Below, piece by piece: positions 8,120-10,773 of a DNA stretch of 10,773 nt. A program made the translations under genes and the position numbers. Location of the stretch: NCBI GenBank assembly GCA_034669525.1, contig JAXDNH010000224.1:1-10773 (forward strand). Direction: 5' to 3'. Numbering within the stretch: the first letter of the stretch is position 1; every line of letters begins with the position of its first letter. The notes under the pieces were generated by a model. That model was given only the letters and a program-made list of their open reading frames with translations, did no database searches and had not been told where the DNA came from. Source of the DNA: JAFASC01 sp034669525. GTDB lineage: Bacteria > Pseudomonadota > Alphaproteobacteria > Rhizobiales > Beijerinckiaceae.

Positions 8120-8128
8120 CGTCCTTTC

Positions 8129-9424
8129 ATGCATCGCTTCGGTCCGGTCATTGCCGCCCTCACATGCGTCCTTTCCGCCGGCACCGCCTTCGCCGCGACC
8201 GGCGCGCCCGCCGAAAGCGGTCACGTCGCGTGGGTGCTCACCGCCTCGGCGCTCGTCCTGTTCATGACGCTGCCCGGCCTCGCCCTCTTCTATGGCGGGC
8301 TCGTGCAGGCAAAAAACGTCCTCTCCGTGCTGATGCATTGCTTCTCGATCTGCTGCGTCGTGTCGCTGATCTGGGCGATCTGCGGCTATTCGCTCGTCTT
8401 CGGCGGCTCGGGCGCGGTTCTTGGAAACTTATCGAAGGGCTTCCTCACCGGCCTCGATCCGGCAGTCGCACCTAGCAATCTGCCGGAAATCGTCATCGCG
8501 CTGTTCCAGATGACCTTCGCGATCATCACGCCGGCTTTGATCATCGGCGCGTTTCCGGAGCGCGTGACGTTTCCCTTCGTGCTCGTCTTCAGCGCGCTTT
8601 GGCTCCTCATCGTCTACATTCCCATCGCGCATTGGGTCTGGGGCGGCGGCTGGCTCGCCTCCCTCGGCACGCTCGATTTTGCCGGCGGCATCGTCGTGCA
8701 CACGACCGCGGGCGTCTCCGCGCTTGTCGCCGCAATCCTCATCGGCAAGCGCCGCGGATTCCCTGCGCATTTCGAGCCGCCGCATCGGCCCGGCATGACG
8801 ATGGCCGGCGCCGGCATGCTCTGGGTCGGCTGGTTCGGCTTCAACGGCGGCAGCGCGCTTGCCGCGGACGCGAGTGCCGCCTCCGCGATCATGGCGACGC
8901 ATCTCGCCGCGTCCGCCGGCGCACTAGCGTGGATCGCGATCGAATGGGTGAGAAGCGGCAAGCCGACTTGCATCGGCATCGTCACCGGCTGCGTCGCCGG
9001 CCTTGCGACGATCACGCCGGCGGCGGGTTACGTGCATCCCGCCGCCGCGATCCTCATCGGCGGACTCGGCGGCGCGATCTGCTTCTTCGCGACGGTGTTC
9101 GTGAAGCAGCGTCTCGTCATCGACGACTCGCTCGACGTGTTCGCCGTGCACGGCATCGGCGGCATGCTCGGGTCGGCGCTCGTCAGCGTGTTTACCGCAG
9201 CTGCCCTTGGCGGCGTTGGCTTCGCGGCGGGAATGGATTTCCCGCGTCAGCTCGGCGCGCAGTTTCTCGCGATTGCAGTCGCCGCGCTGTGGTCAGCCGG
9301 CGTGACGTTCGTGCTCGTGCGCGCCTTGCGCCCGCTCACCGGATTGCGCGTCGATCCCGAACGCGAATTCGACGGGCTGGATTTCACCACGCACGGCGAA
9401 CGCGCCTACGATTACGCCGGGTGA
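8129..9424 (+). CDS. amtB: Ammonium transporter (Amt/MEP/Rh family)
   Basis: This 431-residue trimeric inner-membrane ammonium channel has a cleavable-looking signal peptide (MHRFGPVIAALTCVLSAGTAFA) followed by 11 hydrophobic segments. Pore residues can be aligned by hand to E. coli AmtB: the twin histidines His191 (GGIVVH) and His341 (VFAVHG), Asp183 (LDFAGG), the phenylalanine gate Phe130 (FQMTFA) and Phe238 (WFGFNGG), and Trp171 at the recruitment site. The C-terminus LRVDPEREFDGLDFTTHGERAY keeps the family's tail motif, which GlnK-type PII proteins contact to shut the channel. No glnK lies upstream or downstream in the window, although glnK-amtB is the usual bacterial pair. I chose ATG 8129 because it begins the signal peptide; TTG 8102 would add nine residues in front. 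The start has only a weak AAGG site that may be partly paired. Confidence 0.94.
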   Translation: MHRFGPVIAALTCVLSAGTAFAATGAPAESGHVAWVLTASALVLFMTLPGLALFYGGLVQAKNVLSVLMHCFSICCVVSLIWAICGYSLVFGGSGAVLGNLSKGFLTGLDPAVAPSNLPEIVIALFQMTFAIITPALIIGAFPERVTFPFVLVFSALWLLIVYIPIAHWVWGGGWLASLGTLDFAGGIVVHTTAGVSALVAAILIGKRRGFPAHFEPPHRPGMTMAGAGMLWVGWFGFNGGSALAADASAASAIMATHLAASAGALAWIAIEWVRSGKPTCIGIVTGCVAGLATITPAAGYVHPAAAILIGGLGGAICFFATVFVKQRLVIDDSLDVFAVHGIGGMLGSALVSVFTAAALGGVGFAAGMDFPRQLGAQFLAIAVAALWSAGVTFVLVRALRPLTGLRVDPEREFDGLDFTTHGERAYDYAG

Positions 9425-9435
9425 TGCAAAAGCAA

Positions 9436-9482
9436 CCTCATCCTCAGGAGGCGCCGAGATCGACGCTATTGATCCATCTCGG
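9436..9482. repeat. Possible degenerate REP-like element
   Basis: CCTCATCCTCAGGAGG (9436-9451) includes the interrupted palindrome TCCTCAGGA. Further on, CCGAGAT (9454-9460) and ATCTCGG (9476-9482) are perfect 7-base complements with a 15-base loop. The left part recalls the CCTCATCCTGAGGAG-type intergenic repeats common in rhizobial genomes. That resemblance is from memory, and the usual right arm is not intact. It lies 12 bases after the amt stop and could also help end transcription. Confidence 0.35.
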
Positions 9483-9531
9483 ACGTCGGCCTCACATACG
9501 CCCAATGGGCGCAATTGGCCGTAAACGGAAT

Positions 9532-9565
9532 GGCAGCTTTGAAGCAGAAATCGCGGAAAGCTGCC
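9532..9565. repeat. 9-bp inverted repeat between convergent genes
   Basis: GGCAGCTTT (9532-9540) and AAAGCTGCC (9557-9565) are perfect complements separated by 16 bases. The location between two genes pointing at each other suits a transcription end or an intergenic repeat unit. There is no gene between 9425 and 9650 that I can support. Confidence 0.45.
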
Positions 9566-9623
9566 GGTCTTAAGGGCCGCGCTGCTTTTCCGCTCCGCAT
9601 ACGTTCAAAGGGGTCGGATGGCC

Positions 9624-9649
9624 CAAAAGCAGACACACGCCTTCGTGTG
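9624..9649 (-). terminator. Intrinsic-terminator-like hairpin for the ABC permease gene
   Basis: On the minus strand, one base after the TGA at 9653-9651, CACACG and CGTGTG (9649-9644 / 9639-9634) form a perfect 6-bp stem with a four-base AAGG loop. It is followed by TCTGCTTTT, a T-rich tail. Position, stem and tail fit a rho-independent terminator of modest strength. Confidence 0.5.
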
Positions 9650-9650
9650 C

Positions 9651-10773
9651 TCATTCTGCGCGTAGCGCCTCGATCGGTTCGAGCCTTGCTGCCTTGCGCG
9701 CCGGATAATAGCCGAAGAAAACACCGATGCCGGCCGCGAACAGCACCGCGAATGCGACGGCATCGATGCCAAGAAAAATTGGCCACTGAGCAAGGCTGGC
9801 GACCGCCGCGGCCGCTCCGGCTCCGAGAACGAGTCCGATTATGCCGCCGAGACTGCAGAGCGTCACCGCTTCTGTGAGGAACTGGTTGCGGATGTCGCGG
9901 CGGCGGGCGCCGACCGCAAGTCTGAGTCCGATTTCGCGTGTCCGTTCTGTCACCGAGACCAGCATGATGTTCATGATGCTGATGCCCCCGACGAGAAGGG
10001 AGACCGACGCGATCGCGGCGAGCAGCCACGCAATCGTCGTCGTCGAGGCGCGCTGCGCCGCCATCGCCGCGGCCGGATTGCTCACCTGGAAATCACTCTC
10101 GTCATCGCTGCCGATCCTGTGGCGCTGACGCAGAAGCGCTTCGATCTGCGTTTGGGCGGCAGCCATGGCCTCATCGGATACGGCCTTAACGAGGACGTAA
10201 GCCACCGCCTCGCGATTGACTTCGCTGGCGCCGCCCATGAGGCGTAGTTTTGCGGTCGAGATCGGCACGAAGACGACGTCGTCCTGGTTCTGCCCGGCGC
10301 CCGAGGGGCCCTTGTCAGCAAGCACCCCAATCACCTGAAAGGGCACACTCGAGATGCGGATCTCACCCCCGACCGGATCATCTTTCTCAAATAGCTGTTT
10401 CGCGACGGTCGCGCCGATGAGGGCGACTTTGCCCGCGCCCTGCTCGTCGGCAGCGGAGAACTGACGGCCCGCTGAAAGCCCCCAGTCCCGGATCACAAAG
10501 TAGTCTGCGGTCGTGCCATTGGCGGTCGTGTTCCAGTTCTTACCGCTGCGCACGATCTGCTGTGCGCCGCGGATTGAGGGCGCGACCGCCTGCACTTGCG
10601 GGAGCGACGCAATGGCTTTTGCATCACTTTCGGTGAGCGTATGGCGCGAACCGCTCTCTTTCCGCGCGCCACCATCGCGCGCTGCGCCCGGAAGCACCAT
10701 GAGGACGTTGGCGCCCAGCGAGCGTATTTGCTCTGCGACCTGCGTCTGCGCGCCTGCACCGACGGCAACCATT
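9651..10773 (-). CDS. MacB/FtsX-type ABC transporter permease (N-terminus outside window)
   Basis: This is the last 373 residues of a permease of the MacB mechanotransducing ABC family; the frame runs through the right edge. The visible part opens at MVAVGAGAQTQVAEQI, which in MacB follows the first membrane helix. A periplasmic MacB_PCD domain (about 20-240) comes next. Three membrane segments follow (about 247-272, 300-328 and 335-355) and then the conserved C-terminus GYYPARKAARLEPIEALRAE. The cytoplasmic stretch TERTREIGLRLAVGARRRDI (275-294) is the coupling loop that contacts the ATPase. Family members take part in macrolide, peptide or lipoprotein-linked export, often with a MacA-type adaptor and TolC. 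No ATPase or adaptor is visible; they would be expected beyond the right edge, upstream of this gene or fused to its N-terminus. The substrate cannot be told, so no symbol is given. Confidence 0.92.
   Translation of the reverse strand, partial: MVAVGAGAQTQVAEQIRSLGANVLMVLPGAARDGGARKESGSRHTLTESDAKAIASLPQVQAVAPSIRGAQQIVRSGKNWNTTANGTTADYFVIRDWGLSAGRQFSAADEQGAGKVALIGATVAKQLFEKDDPVGGEIRISSVPFQVIGVLADKGPSGAGQNQDDVVFVPISTAKLRLMGGASEVNREAVAYVLVKAVSDEAMAAAQTQIEALLRQRHRIGSDDESDFQVSNPAAAMAAQRASTTTIAWLLAAIASVSLLVGGISIMNIMLVSVTERTREIGLRLAVGARRRDIRNQFLTEAVTLCSLGGIIGLVLGAGAAAAVASLAQWPIFLGIDAVAFAVLFAAGIGVFFGYYPARKAARLEPIEALRAE

Noticed and set aside
8058..8128. Sigma-54 promoter (-24 GG / -12 GC) for amtB
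   Set aside because: No TGGCAC-N5-TTGC-like match is present in the gap; TTGCAC at 8064-8069 lacks the partner box at the right spacing.
8599..9573. 324-residue plus-strand frame overlapping the ammonium transporter
   Set aside because: Arg/His-rich out-of-frame shadow of amtB, which has full family hallmarks in its own frame.

Overview
The window looks like ordinary chromosomal DNA from an alphaproteobacterium, most likely Hyphomicrobiales (rhizobial relatives). The evidence is high GC with strong G/C preference at third codon positions, and gene families typical of that group: a propionyl-CoA-carboxylase-type alpha subunit, a short HigA-like XRE regulator, a GH25 lipoprotein and an Amt transporter. 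I cannot name the genus. I see no rRNA, tRNA, CRISPR array, transposase, phage gene or defence locus.

Layout, left to right. The tail of a small protein of possible HdeA/HdeB type (1-188) is followed by stacked inverted repeats. Next come an MgtE magnesium transporter (309-1727) and a GH25 muramidase lipoprotein (1786-2634) with a terminator-like hairpin behind it. A PaaI-type hotdog thioesterase (2725-3117) and a ketopantoate-reductase-family oxidoreductase (3127-4053) form a tight pair. On the minus strand, a VOC protein (4424-4807) leads into an XRE/HigA-like regulator that is split in two at a TAATG stop/start overlap (4273-4410 and 4091-4273). Divergent from these is a biotin-dependent acyl-CoA carboxylase alpha subunit (4930-6939), followed with essentially no gap by a membrane-dipeptidase-family M19 hydrolase (6942-8057). 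An ammonium transporter (8129-9424) comes next, with inverted repeats in its leader and no glnK beside it. A 226-base convergent spacer rich in inverted repeats separates it from a minus-strand MacB/FtsX-type ABC permease (9651 to the right edge), whose N-terminus lies outside the window.

Functionally the region is a mosaic of small housekeeping or accessory units: Mg2+ uptake, cell-wall hydrolysis, acyl-CoA and odd-chain carbon metabolism, dipeptide hydrolysis, ammonium uptake and export. It is not one pathway. The carboxylase beta subunit, a GlnK partner and the ABC ATPase are all absent from the window and must be encoded elsewhere or just outside.

I did not find a convincing new multi-gene system. 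The items most worth a second look are the split XRE regulator, two nearly identical tandem hairpins between the muramidase and the thioesterase that differ by one compensated base pair, and an inverted repeat that could hide the ribosome binding site of the ammonium transporter.
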